Positions 24,469 to 33,072 of a stretch of 64,000 nucleotides of DNA are shown here, piece after piece. The translations under genes and the position numbers were made by a program. The notes below the pieces were generated by a model. The model worked only from the letters and a program-made list of their open reading frames with translations, made no database searches and was not told where the DNA came from. Source of the stretch: Flavobacterium sharifuzzamanii (lineage in GTDB: Bacteria; Bacteroidota; Bacteroidia; Flavobacteriales; Flavobacteriaceae); contig NZ_QJGZ01000037.1 in NCBI RefSeq assembly GCF_003254585.1, forward strand, positions 1 through 64,000. Direction: 5' to 3'. Positions within the stretch are counted from its first letter, which is position 1. Every line of letters starts with the position of its first letter.

Positions 24469-25065
24469 TTGAGCGAAACTTTAGCTAAATATATTCCAGA
24501 ACATGCGGTAAAACCCGTTTTTGATTTGATAGTGGCCAATCAGGTTCATTTGAAAATCGTAAACGAACGTCAGACGCGTCATGGAGATTATAGACGCGGA
24601 CCAAGCGGGAAGCACGAAATTACGGTTAATGCAAGTTTGAATAAGTACAGGTTTTTAATCACGTTGATTCATGAAATTGCACATTTGGTTGCTTTTGAGA
24701 AGTTTGGACGAAATATAAAACCGCATGGAAATGAATGGAAATATACTTTTCAGCGTTTGATGGTTCCGTTTATTCGGCCAGAAATATTTCCTGGACAGAT
24801 TTTGCCTTTGCTTGCGAGGCATTTTAAAAATCCTTCAGCGAGTAGTGATACCGATACGACTTTATCTTTGGCTTTAAAACAATATGACAAAGACAGCGAT
24901 AAGAATTATGTTTTTGAGATTCCGTATGGAAGTGTTTTTAGAATCAAAAACGGTAAAGTATTCAAGAAATTGGCTGTTAGAACCAAACGTTTTGAATGCA
25001 TCGAAATTAGCTCTGGAAAAACCTATCTTTTTAATCCAAATGCTGAGGTTGAGTTAATTCATTGA
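24469..25065 (+). CDS. SprT-like zinc metalloprotease-domain protein
   Basis: A 198-residue protein. The SprT-like domain is shown by LIHEIAHLVAFEKFGRNIKPHGNEW, with HEIAH at 68-72 and a third His at 86. Eukaryotic and bacterial relatives act on DNA-protein crosslinks or are of unknown role. The segment after residue 130 has a small beta-rich part resembling the zinc-ribbon region of SprT-like proteins but lacks a full Cys set. The start is TTG at 24469, 3 bp after the inverted-repeat cassette; the natural start may have been altered by that insertion. Confidence 0.75.
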   Translation: MSETLAKYIPEHAVKPVFDLIVANQVHLKIVNERQTRHGDYRRGPSGKHEITVNASLNKYRFLITLIHEIAHLVAFEKFGRNIKPHGNEWKYTFQRLMVPFIRPEIFPGQILPLLARHFKNPSASSDTDTTLSLALKQYDKDSDKNYVFEIPYGSVFRIKNGKVFKKLAVRTKRFECIEISSGKTYLFNPNAEVELIH

Positions 25066-25107
25066 AAATTCCAATATCTAAATTCCAAATTCCAAAAACC
25101 AATAAAG

Positions 25108-25151
25108 AAATCCCAAATTCCTAAGTGTACTACAATTGGAATTTGGGATTT
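25108..25151. repeat. ATTCCAA-word hairpin
   Basis: AAATCCCAAATTCC (25108-25121) pairs perfectly with GGAATTTGGGATTT (25138-25151). It is preceded at 25069-25100 by unpaired 7-nt words of the same family. It may act as a terminator for the convergent SprT-like and ABC genes. Confidence 0.7.
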
Positions 25152-25173
25152 TACTATTTTGAAATTAAAAATT

Positions 25174-25938
25174 CTAAAGCCCTTTCAAATAAGCTTCACG
25201 TACTTTCTTGAATAAGTTTGAAGAATAGACAAATTTAACGATTGCTTCATTATCGGTTCTAAAGATTTCTTCTTTAGTTCCCTGCCAAGCTTTTAGTCCT
25301 TTTTTTAAGAAAACAATATTTTCACCGATTTCCATTACAGAATTCATATCGTGTGTATTGATTACGGTCGTGATATTGTATTCTTTTGTAATTTCCTGAA
25401 TCAAGTTATCAATCAAAATCGAAGTATTCGGATCTAAACCTGAGTTTGGTTCGTCACAAAACAAATATTTCGGATTGTTTACAATAGCACGTGCAATTGC
25501 CACACGTTTCTGCATACCTCCAGAAATTTCAGAAGGTAATTTTTTATGTGCGTCAACCAGATTTACTCTTTCTAAAACAAAATCAACACGTTCTTTGATT
25601 TGTGCTTTACTATTGTTAGTAAACATTTTTAATGGGAAAGCCACATTTTCTTCAACAGTCATAGAGTCAAATAAAGCACTTCCTTGAAATACCATTCCGA
25701 TTTCAGTTCTCAAGTCACGTTTTTCGTCTTTGTCCAAATCAGAATAAACTCTTCCGTCAAATTCAATTGTTCCTGAGTCTGGTGTGTGAATTCCTAACAA
25801 TGTCTTTAGTAAAACTGTTTTTCCAGATCCACTTTGTCCAATAATCAAGTTGGTTTTTCCAGTTTCAAATACGGTCGATACGCCTTTTAAAACCTTGCTG
25901 TCGCCAAATGATTTTTCTATATTTTTTACTTCTATCAT
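25174..25938 (-). CDS. MlaF-type ABC transporter ATP-binding protein
   Basis: A 254-residue ATPase from ATG at 25938 (MIEVKNIEKSFGDSKVLKGV). An upstream in-frame start at 25998 lies inside the permease gene and was rejected. Walker A GQSGSGKT, signature SGGMQKR and Walker B YLFCDEPNSGLDP are all intact. The SGGMQKR form and DEPNSGLDP are typical of Mla/Ttg2-type phospholipid or lipid transport ATPases. Its start codon overlaps the permease stop (TAATG), so the two are translationally coupled. No MlaD (MCE) gene is seen in the window. Confidence 0.92.
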   Translation of the reverse strand: MIEVKNIEKSFGDSKVLKGVSTVFETGKTNLIIGQSGSGKTVLLKTLLGIHTPDSGTIEFDGRVYSDLDKDEKRDLRTEIGMVFQGSALFDSMTVEENVAFPLKMFTNNSKAQIKERVDFVLERVNLVDAHKKLPSEISGGMQKRVAIARAIVNNPKYLFCDEPNSGLDPNTSILIDNLIQEITKEYNITTVINTHDMNSVMEIGENIVFLKKGLKAWQGTKEEIFRTDNEAIVKFVYSSNLFKKVREAYLKGL

Positions 25939-26684
25939 TATCCTAGTAATAATTGAGTTAATATATAATTTAGAAGGATAATAGTAACAGATGTCCATAC
26001 AAACGATGTTGTACTTGCTTTACCAACTTCTAATGCGCCACCTTTCATGTAATAACCATGAAAAGATGGGATTGTTGCCAATAACATGGCGAAGATTAAA
26101 GTTTTGATAAAGGCATACGTAATATGAAATGGTATGAAATCTTTCTGAGCTCCCATAATAAAATCTGCGCCTGTCGAGAATCCTCCGTAAGCACAAGCAA
26201 GCCATCCTCCAAAAATTCCTAAAAACATACTAATTCCGATTACAAAAGGGTACATTAATAAAGCTATAATTTTTGGGAAAACAAGGTAGTTTACTGAGTT
26301 AACTCCCATAACTTCTAAAGCATCAATTTGCTCCGTAACACGCATTGTTCCGATACTTGAAGTAATGTAAGATCCCATTTTTCCAGCCATAATTACTGAA
26401 ATAAAAGTAGGGGCAAACTCCAAAACTACAGATTGACGTGTTGCAAAACCAATTAAATATTTTGGGATTAATGGATTAGTTAAGTTTAAAGCTGTTTGAA
26501 TGGCAACAACTCCTCCAATGAAAAAAGATATAAAGCAGACAATTCCAAGGGAATCAATAATCAAATCATCAATTTCTTTGAAAATTAAATTTTTCATAAC
26601 CGACCATTTGGTCTGTTTATTGAAAATTTCTTTCAGCATTAAAAAATATTTTCCTATTTGGGATAAATAACGAATTAGCATCAT
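25938..26684 (-). CDS. MlaE-family lipid ABC transporter permease
   Basis: A 248-residue membrane protein with five or six hydrophobic segments. The MlaE/YrbE signature is visible: ALNLTNPLIPKYLIGFATRQSVVLEFAPTFISVIMAGKMGS and EQIDALEVMGVNSVNYLVFPK. It pairs with the ATPase that follows to move lipids between membranes. It probably belongs to the envelope-lipid cluster of minus-strand genes from 29605 down to 25174. Confidence 0.93.
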   Translation of the reverse strand: MMLIRYLSQIGKYFLMLKEIFNKQTKWSVMKNLIFKEIDDLIIDSLGIVCFISFFIGGVVAIQTALNLTNPLIPKYLIGFATRQSVVLEFAPTFISVIMAGKMGSYITSSIGTMRVTEQIDALEVMGVNSVNYLVFPKIIALLMYPFVIGISMFLGIFGGWLACAYGGFSTGADFIMGAQKDFIPFHITYAFIKTLIFAMLLATIPSFHGYYMKGGALEVGKASTTSFVWTSVTIILLNYILTQLLLG

Positions 26685-26715
26685 AAGTTTTAAATATTGG
26701 CTAAGGTAAAAAGAA

Positions 26716-26740
26716 GTTATGAGTTATGAGTTATGAGTTC
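26716..26740. repeat. TTATGAG heptamer array (single arm)
   Basis: Three head-to-tail TTATGAG words between the permease and GT2 genes, the same word as in the inverted repeats at 24063-24465 but without a partner arm. Confidence 0.6.
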
Positions 26741-26763
26741 AGTTTTTTCGAGTGTTTTACTAC

Positions 26764-27612
26764 TCAAATTAACTTTTCTTTCATTTTTTTTAAACGATAA
26801 TTTCTAATAAACTTAGCTTGTTCGGGAGTTACTAATAAAGGAGTTTTGGCGCTTTTAGCTTTCATAAATCCTTTAATGTAATCTAAAAATAGAAATGGTT
26901 TTTTCTTCATCATTGCCAGTTTTGCTGAAGCAATAGCAGTAATCCAAAAACCATAACCTAAAGTGTAAAAAGCTTCGCCTTGTTTATAACGAGCTGTCTT
27001 GTTATAGTTTGCGCCAGTTGGTTTTAGATGTTTTACATGCAAAGATTGGTCAGTAACTATTTTCCAATCGTAATATTTACAAAGTAATTCATCAACTGTG
27101 TCCCAACCCATCGCTGGTCGTAAGCCACCAATTTGTTGAAACGTTTCTTTTCTATAGGCTTTTAAGGCGCCTCGAATATGATCTTTATCGGTTAGATTTT
27201 CCAGAACCCATTCGCCGTTTTTATCAATATAGCAGAATCCGCCAGCCATTCCGATTTTAGCATCAGATTCGAAATGTTTAATTATAGTTTCGAAATAGTT
27301 TGGAGGAAAAATTAAATCGCCGTCTATTTTTACAATAATATCATAATCAGAATCCAGAGTTTCAAAACCTTTCTGAAAAGCCTGAATTACTTTGCTTCCC
27401 GGTAAATGAATTGCATCTGAAGTTTTGTTTACAACAGAAATGTATGGGTTTTCTTTTGCGAATCCCAAAACAACTTCTTCAGTTTTATCTGTAGAATTAT
27501 CATTTACAACCACAACTTTAGAAGGCAGGACAGTTTGAGTAACTAGAGACTGTAATGTTAAGCCAATTAGATTTTCTTCGTTGTGTGCGGGAATGACGAT
27601 GTAGTACTTCAT
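26764..27612 (-). CDS. Family 2 glycosyltransferase
   Basis: A 282-residue GT-A enzyme from ATG at 27612 (MKYYIVIPAHNEENLIGLTL). The nine upstream in-frame residues are encoded by word repeats and were excluded. The usual GT2 features follow: an acidic VNDNSTD segment, a DXD-like IVKIDGDLIFPPNYF, and later AMGWDTVDELLCKYYDWK. It transfers a sugar from an NDP-sugar to an unknown acceptor, probably in envelope lipid or glycan synthesis given the neighbours. No C-terminal membrane helices. Confidence 0.9.
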   Translation of the reverse strand: MKYYIVIPAHNEENLIGLTLQSLVTQTVLPSKVVVVNDNSTDKTEEVVLGFAKENPYISVVNKTSDAIHLPGSKVIQAFQKGFETLDSDYDIIVKIDGDLIFPPNYFETIIKHFESDAKIGMAGGFCYIDKNGEWVLENLTDKDHIRGALKAYRKETFQQIGGLRPAMGWDTVDELLCKYYDWKIVTDQSLHVKHLKPTGANYNKTARYKQGEAFYTLGYGFWITAIASAKLAMMKKKPFLFLDYIKGFMKAKSAKTPLLVTPEQAKFIRNYRLKKMKEKLI

Positions 27613-27666
27613 ATTAAATTCCAATTTTTTAAATTCCAAATCTTGGGAATTAATCCCAATTTTCTA

Positions 27667-27718
27667 AAATTCCAAATTCCAATCTTACCGTTAAGGTTAA
27701 AGTTGGAATTTGGAATTT
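27667..27718. repeat. Perfect ATTCCAA-word hairpin
   Basis: A 16-bp perfect inverted repeat, AAATTCCAAATTCCAA (27667-27682) with its complement at 27703-27718. Single-arm words of the same type extend back to 27614. It sits between the GT2 and methyltransferase genes. Confidence 0.8.
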
Positions 27719-27732
27719 ATATATTGGAATTT

Positions 27733-28263
27733 TTATTTTATCCTTTCCGCTACCACGATATAATATCTTGGAGTAAAATATCTCAATAATGGTCTGATTC
27801 CAAGCTTTTTTACTGGATGCGTAAATTGAAGGCGGTCAGTTATTTTCCAACCTGTTTTTTCCAAAAGCCAATCCAACTGCCAATCCTCAAATTCGTGGTA
27901 ATGTCTATCCCACATATCTGTTTTAGAACGATAAGCTGGCGAAAACCATAAACGTAACGGAATTGAAATTAACAATTTATCACATTTTACATTTTGTAAA
28001 ATTGTGTATGGATTTAGTAAATGTTCGAAAATTTCAAAAGCTGTAAAAACGGTATAATCTTCTGTTTGTAAAGCTGTTTGATCGTTATCTAAATCTTCGC
28101 CTTTTGTGTTTTTTACAGTATAGCCGTTTTCTTCCATTATTTTTGAAAACGGATTTGGCACGCCAAAATCAAAAATAGTTTCAGATGTGCTAACATGTTT
28201 TTTTAAAAACTCTAAAGTAAGTTTGAATCTTTTATTCGGAAACGTTTTTTCGTACATAGTCAT
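27733..28263 (-). CDS. SAM-dependent class I methyltransferase-like protein
   Basis: A 176-residue protein. A weak class I SAM fold is suggested by TIFDFGVPNPFSKIM (motif I position, lacking the usual GxGxG), LQTEDYTVFTAFEIFEHLLNP (motif II/III, with EIFEHL as in many small methyltransferases) and a C-terminal RYYIVVAERIK. The lack of a standard glycine-rich loop makes the call moderate. It is probably co-transcribed with the GT2 gene downstream; the KAS III gene lies upstream after a repeat-rich gap. A second ATG two codons in is possible. Confidence 0.65.
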   Translation of the reverse strand: MTMYEKTFPNKRFKLTLEFLKKHVSTSETIFDFGVPNPFSKIMEENGYTVKNTKGEDLDNDQTALQTEDYTVFTAFEIFEHLLNPYTILQNVKCDKLLISIPLRLWFSPAYRSKTDMWDRHYHEFEDWQLDWLLEKTGWKITDRLQFTHPVKKLGIRPLLRYFTPRYYIVVAERIK

Positions 28264-28546
28264 TGCGAACGAACTAATCTCTCGTTCATGAATTGTTAAT
28301 TAGGTCGCAAATATACTAAAAAAGTAATCAGTGTTCAGTTTTTAGTATTCAGTTGAGGTGCTAAGTTTTAAAATGAATTTCTTGCAATCCCGATAGCTAT
28401 CGGGAGTGAAGTCGCAAAGTTTTGATAAAAAAATAAACCATATAAGTAATACAAGTTCAATTAAGAGAAAACTTAATATATCTTATATTACTTATATGGT
28501 TAAAAAACTTTCGCAACTTCGCGAGATTATTTCCTCGACTTTAAAT
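28264..28546. other. Repeat-rich spacer in the envelope-lipid cluster
   Basis: TATATTTG on the minus strand at 28308-28315 is a good -7 box for the methyltransferase gene. GAACGA-N9-TCGTTC (28267-28287) lies in its leader. TNNTCAG heptamers stand at 28326-28356. The palindrome CCCGATAGCTATCGGG occupies 28389-28404. A hairpin follows: ACCATATAAGTAAT (28438-28451) with ATTACTTATATGGT (28487-28500), nested in GCAAAGTTTT/AAAACTTTCGC words. Confidence 0.6.
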
Positions 28547-29605
28547 TTAATATCTATAGACAAAAGCATTAATGTTCATTCCAGCTCCAACTGAAGCAAA
28601 AATAAGAACATCACCTTTATTGATTTCGTGACCTTCAACTTTTTTCTGAAGAATTAAATCGTACAAAGTAGGAACGGTTGCAACACTGCTGTTTCCTAAA
28701 TCATGAATGCTCATTGGCATAATGTCTTTAGGAGCTGTTTTGTCGTATAATTTGTAGAAACGTTCGATAATCGCTTCATCCATTTTTTCGTTTGCTTGAT
28801 GGATAAGGATTTTTTTCACTTCGTCAATTCCGATGCCGCTTTTATCCAAACAGCTTTTCATTGCGCAAGGAACATTGCTTAAAGCGAATTCGTAGATTTT
28901 ACGTCCATACATTTTAATATATTTCGTATCTGGATCTAAATCTTTGTTATATGATTTTCCGAAGAAAAGGTAGCCAGCTTCGTCAGTTGCATAAGTTGCA
29001 CTTTCGTAAGCTAATAATCCTGTTTCGTCAGTTGAAGCTTCTAAGATTGAAGCACCTGCACCATCAGAATAAATCATCGAATCACGATCGTGATCATCAA
29101 CAACTCTTGATAGCGTTTCAGCTCCAATTACCATTACTCTTTTTGCCATTCCAGATTTGATGAAAGCATTGGCTTGCAAAACGCCTTCGATCCATCCTGG
29201 ACATCCAAAAATAATATCATAAGCCACACACTTAGGGTTTTTAATTCCTAGTTTGTTTTTCACTCGTGTTGCTAAACTCGGTAAAATATCAGACTGAGTA
29301 GTTCCTGGTTTTACATCTCCAAAATTATGAGCGATGATAATATAGTCTAAAGTTTCAGCATCAATTTCAGCATTTGCAATTGCTTTTTCAGCAGCAAAGA
29401 AAGCTAAATCAGAGGCATTGTATTGTGGTTCGGCATAACGGCGATTTTCAATTCCCGTAATGCCTTTGAATTTTTTAATAACAACTTCGTTCGGATAACC
29501 AAAAGGAGTTCCATCCTCATTTAAAAAAACATGTTTATCAAAATCTGTGTTTTTTACTTCTAGATTAGGAATATAGCTCCCAATGCCAATAATTTTTATT
29601 TTCAT
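28547..29605 (-). CDS. Beta-ketoacyl-ACP synthase III-like protein
   Basis: A 352-residue thiolase-fold enzyme. The Cys-His-Asn triad is visible: C135 in IIFGCPGWIEG, H269 in ILIHQANEKMDEA and N305 in HDLGNSSVATVP. FabH-like proteins start acyl chains by condensing acyl-CoA with malonyl-ACP. This subtype (352 residues, FGCPG instead of the housekeeping AACSG-type motif) resembles long-chain/OleA-like or specialised KAS III proteins rather than housekeeping FabH. With a methyltransferase, a glycosyltransferase and an MlaE/F transporter behind it, a role in an envelope lipid is likely. That role is inference. Confidence 0.85.
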   Translation of the reverse strand: MKIKIIGIGSYIPNLEVKNTDFDKHVFLNEDGTPFGYPNEVVIKKFKGITGIENRRYAEPQYNASDLAFFAAEKAIANAEIDAETLDYIIIAHNFGDVKPGTTQSDILPSLATRVKNKLGIKNPKCVAYDIIFGCPGWIEGVLQANAFIKSGMAKRVMVIGAETLSRVVDDHDRDSMIYSDGAGASILEASTDETGLLAYESATYATDEAGYLFFGKSYNKDLDPDTKYIKMYGRKIYEFALSNVPCAMKSCLDKSGIGIDEVKKILIHQANEKMDEAIIERFYKLYDKTAPKDIMPMSIHDLGNSSVATVPTLYDLILQKKVEGHEINKGDVLIFASVGAGMNINAFVYRY

Positions 29606-29900
29606 TTTTCCCTTAATTATCCGATAAATTTAGTGCTAATGTATAAATAATATTATGATAACAATCATAAAAAATAGTATGCATGCATATAATTATGAAA
29701 TAACTATTTTTCGCTTGATATATTGTTTTTCTTCTAATGATTTTTTAATATTTCCTAGATTTCAAACGATTGAAGACGATTTTGAACGTAAAGTTTTTTT
29801 GCTTTAATTTTAATTTAGCGACAATAATTTCACAAAAGATTAGCAGAAAGTTATGTTTCTTTAAATCAGATTTCTTCTTTGGTGTTTTTGTTTGATAAAA
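29606..29900. other. Intergenic stretch upstream of the KAS III gene
   Basis: AT-rich, with GCATGCAT at about 29682-29689 and no clear -7 box. No ORF or RNA gene was recognised. Confidence 0.35.
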
Positions 29901-29955
29901 GTTTCAAGTTTCAGGTTTCAAGTTATGTTAGAACCTGAAACCTGAAACTTGAAAC
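29901..29955. repeat. TTTCARG-word hairpin
   Basis: Heptamer words TTTCAAG/TTTCAGG form 24-bp arms (29901-29924, 29932-29955) with one A/G difference that still allows a G-U pair in RNA. Confidence 0.85.
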
Positions 29956-29968
29956 CTGAAATAAAAAA

Positions 29969-30002
29969 TAAAACCCGACAAATTTTAAAATCTGTCGGGT
30001 TT
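29969..30002 (-). terminator. Terminator of gcvP
   Basis: AAACCCGACA and TGTCGGGTTT stem with an A/T-rich loop, 25 bp after the gcvP stop. Confidence 0.85.
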
Positions 30003-30026
30003 GGATATTTATAAGAAAACTAAATT

Positions 30027-32876
30027 TTAGCTTTCCATATAAGCTTCGATTGGAGCACAGCTACAAACTAAATTTCTGTCACCGTAAGCATCATCTACAC
30101 GACGAACTGATGGCCAGAATTTATTGTCAGCGATGTAATCTAATGGATAAGCTGCTTTTTCTCTTGAATAAGGGAAATCCCAAGAATCAGAAGTTAACAT
30201 AGCTAATGTATGAGGTGCATTTTTTAATACATTGTTTGTGTCATCAGCTGTCGCAGTTTCGATCTCTTTTCTAATTGAGATAAGAGCATCGCAGAAACGA
30301 TCTAATTCAGCTAAATCCTCAGATTCCGTAGGTTCGATCATTAAAGTTCCTGCTACTGGGAAAGAAACCGTAGGAGCGTGGAAACCGTAATCCATCAAAC
30401 GTTTAGCGATATCACCAACTTCGATTCCGTTTTCTTTAAATGAACGGCAATCTAAAATCATTTCGTGAGCAGCTCTTCCGCATTCTCCTGTATAAAGAAT
30501 TGGGTAGTGCCCTTCGAAACGCGCTTTCATGTAGTTAGCATTCAAGATTGCGTGTTCTGTAGCACTTTTTAATCCTTCAGCACCCATCATTGTGATGTAA
30601 CCGTAAGAGATTAAACATACTAAAGCAGATCCGTAAGGTGCAGATGAAATAGCAGTAATTGCTTGTTCACCACCAACTTTTAAGATTGGATTTGTTGGCA
30701 AGAACGGAACTAATTTTTCGTTCACACAAATTGGTCCAACTCCAGGTCCACCACCTCCGTGAGGAATAGCAAATGTTTTGTGTAAGTTTAAGTGACAAAC
30801 GTCAGCACCAATAGTAGCAGGATTTGTTAATCCAACTTGTGCATTCATGTTTGCACCATCCATATATACTAATCCGCCGTTTTCGTGGATTAATTTAGTG
30901 ATTTCAATAATTGAAGATTCGTAAACTCCGTGAGTAGAAGGATATGTTACCATTAAACAAGATAAGTCATCTTTGTGTTCAATAGCTTTTGCTCTTAAAT
31001 CTTCTACGTCGATATTTCCTTCTGGAGTTGTTTTAGTAACAATGATTTTCATTCCAGCCATAGCAGCAGAAGCAGGATTTGTTCCGTGAGCTGATGAAGG
31101 AATTAAACATACATTACGGTGACCTTCGTTTCTTGACATGTGGTAAGCACGAATAGCCATTAAACCAGCGTATTCTCCTTGAGCTCCTGAGTTTGGCTGT
31201 AAAGTTGTTCCAGCAAATCCAGTGATAACATTTAATTGCTGCTCTAATTTTTTAAGCATCGTGATGTAACCTTCAGCTTGTTCAACTGGTGCAAACGGGT
31301 GAATGCTGTTCCAGTTTGGCATTGAAAGAGGCAACATTTCAGAAGCAGCGTTTAATTTCATTGTACAAGAACCTAATGAAATCATTGAGTGATTCAACGA
31401 TAAATCTTTACGCTCTAATTTTTTGATGTAACGCATTAACTGGCTTTCTGAATGATGATTATTAAATACATCATGTGTTAAGAAAGAAGATGTTCTTTCT
31501 AACGAAGCTGGTAATTGACTAGTTTCAGTTAATTCAGAAACTGTGAAAGTTTCTTTTCCTAAAGCTTCAGCAAAAATCGCAATGATTTGGTTGATGTCAG
31601 CAATCGAAGTCGTTTCGTTGAATGAAATTGAAACTGATTCAGCATCTGGATAGAAGAAGTTTACTTCGTTTTTCTCAGCAACTGCTTTTACTTTTTGAGC
31701 GTCTGCTTTTACTAAGATTGTATCAAAGTAAGCTGAGTTAGTTTGGTAAACTCCAATTTTATTTAAAGCTTCAGCAGTAGTAACCGCCGATGCATGAACT
31801 TTGTTTGCAATGTATTTCAAACCTTCTGGTCCGTGGTAAACAGCGTACATTCCAGCCATAACTGCTAGTAAAACCTGAGCAGTACAAATGTTTGAAGTAG
31901 CTTTTTCACGTTTGATGTGCTGTTCACGAGTTCCTAAAGCCATACGTAAAGCACGGTTTCCATTTGTGTCAACAGAAACTCCGATAATACGACCCGGCAT
32001 AGAACGTTTGTATTCGTCTTTAGTTGCAAAGTAAGCCGCGTGAGGACCACCGTAACCCATTGGTACGCCAAAACGTTGAGTAGTTCCAACAACAACTGCA
32101 GCTCCCATTTCTCCTGGAGAAGTTAAAGTTGCTAACGATAAAATATCAGCTGCAAAGGCAACTTTGATTTCATTTTCTTTTGCTTTAGCAACAAAAGCGC
32201 TGTAATCATTTACCTGACCATATTTTCCTGGGTACTGTAAAATAGCACCAAAGAATTCATTTGAAAAATCAAAAGTTTCATGATTTCCAACAACTAATTC
32301 AATTCCGATTGGAGTTGAACGTGTTTGAAGTACAGATAAAGTTTGTGGTAAAATTTCTTCAGAAACGAAGAATTTATGTGTATTGTTTTTCTTTTGATCT
32401 CTTGTACGAACATCAAATAATAAAGCCATCGCTTCTGCAGCAGCAGTTCCTTCATCAAGTAAAGATGCGTTTGCAATTTCCATTCCTGTTAATTCGATAA
32501 CCGTAGTTTGGAAATTTAAGATAGCTTCTAGACGACCTTGAGCAATTTCTGCCTGATAAGGTGTGTAAGCTGTGTACCATCCTGGGTTTTCAAAAATATT
32601 TCTTTGAATTGGAGCAGGAACGATAGTTGGGTGATAACCCAAACCAATGTAAGATTTGAATACTTTATTTTTCTTTCCTAATTCCTGAATGTGATTTGCG
32701 AATTCATATTCAGTCATCGCAGGATCTAAATTCAAAGGTGCTTTTAAACGAATGTCGTCTGGAAGGGTTTCATAAATAAGTCGCTCGATAGAGTCAACTC
32801 CAATAGTTTTCAGCATATGCTGAAGATCAGTTTCTCTTGGACCAATGTGTCTTAAAGCAAAAGCATCTGTTTTCAT
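30027..32876 (-). CDS. gcvP: Glycine dehydrogenase (aminomethyl-transferring), P protein
   Basis: A 949-residue single-chain (alpha2-type) P protein of the glycine cleavage system. It has two homologous halves. The C-terminal half holds the PLP site in GADVCHLNLHKTFAIPHGGGGPGVGPI, whose Lys forms the Schiff base. It decarboxylates glycine and transfers the aminomethyl group to the H-protein lipoyl arm. The T and H genes are not in the window, which is common in flavobacteria. A 36-nt hairpin lies directly in front of the start codon and a -7-like box lies further upstream. No glycine riboswitch was recognised. Confidence 0.97.
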   Translation of the reverse strand: MKTDAFALRHIGPRETDLQHMLKTIGVDSIERLIYETLPDDIRLKAPLNLDPAMTEYEFANHIQELGKKNKVFKSYIGLGYHPTIVPAPIQRNIFENPGWYTAYTPYQAEIAQGRLEAILNFQTTVIELTGMEIANASLLDEGTAAAEAMALLFDVRTRDQKKNNTHKFFVSEEILPQTLSVLQTRSTPIGIELVVGNHETFDFSNEFFGAILQYPGKYGQVNDYSAFVAKAKENEIKVAFAADILSLATLTSPGEMGAAVVVGTTQRFGVPMGYGGPHAAYFATKDEYKRSMPGRIIGVSVDTNGNRALRMALGTREQHIKREKATSNICTAQVLLAVMAGMYAVYHGPEGLKYIANKVHASAVTTAEALNKIGVYQTNSAYFDTILVKADAQKVKAVAEKNEVNFFYPDAESVSISFNETTSIADINQIIAIFAEALGKETFTVSELTETSQLPASLERTSSFLTHDVFNNHHSESQLMRYIKKLERKDLSLNHSMISLGSCTMKLNAASEMLPLSMPNWNSIHPFAPVEQAEGYITMLKKLEQQLNVITGFAGTTLQPNSGAQGEYAGLMAIRAYHMSRNEGHRNVCLIPSSAHGTNPASAAMAGMKIIVTKTTPEGNIDVEDLRAKAIEHKDDLSCLMVTYPSTHGVYESSIIEITKLIHENGGLVYMDGANMNAQVGLTNPATIGADVCHLNLHKTFAIPHGGGGPGVGPICVNEKLVPFLPTNPILKVGGEQAITAISSAPYGSALVCLISYGYITMMGAEGLKSATEHAILNANYMKARFEGHYPILYTGECGRAAHEMILDCRSFKENGIEVGDIAKRLMDYGFHAPTVSFPVAGTLMIEPTESEDLAELDRFCDALISIRKEIETATADDTNNVLKNAPHTLAMLTSDSWDFPYSREKAAYPLDYIADNKFWPSVRRVDDAYGDRNLVCSCAPIEAYMES

Positions 32877-32900
32877 GTAGCTATCTAAGTTTTTTTAATT

Positions 32901-32939
32901 AATGTGTTCGTACACCATTTTATGGTACGAATCACATTT
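32901..32939 (-). promoter_or_regulatory. Hairpin/operator in the gcvP leader
   Basis: Arms AATGTGTTCGTACACCAT (32901-32918) and ATGGTACGAATCACATTT (32922-32939) are complementary except for two single-base bulges, with a 3-nt loop. It ends 24 bp before the gcvP ATG. It could be a regulator binding site or a leader hairpin. TAATTTTG (minus strand, 32969-32976) is a candidate -7 box about 30 bp further upstream. Confidence 0.45.
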
Positions 32940-33040
32940 AAAAGTAAATGTGTTGTTTTTTTGTGGCGCAAAATTAAGTATTATTAATAATTTAATAGGT
33001 ATTTTTAACTTCATTTTTTATCAAATTTATAATCAAAGAC

Positions 33041-33068
33041 TTGGTTTGTTAATAAATGATTAGATTTG
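33041..33068 (+). promoter_or_regulatory. Promoter abutting the UbiA-like gene start
   Basis: TTG (33041-33043), 17 nt, TAGATTTG (33061-33068), then AGGT and ATG. Transcription would begin at or next to the start codon, giving a leaderless mRNA. Confidence 0.5.
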
Positions 33069-33072
33069 AGGT

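Noticed and set aside
25939..25998. Longer start of the MlaF-like ATPase inside the permease gene
   Set aside because: The TAATG overlap at 25938 gives the standard N-terminus MIEVKNI and coupling.
32877..33072. Glycine riboswitch upstream of gcvP
   Set aside because: No conserved glycine-riboswitch core was recognisable; only the hairpin at 32901-32939 is present.
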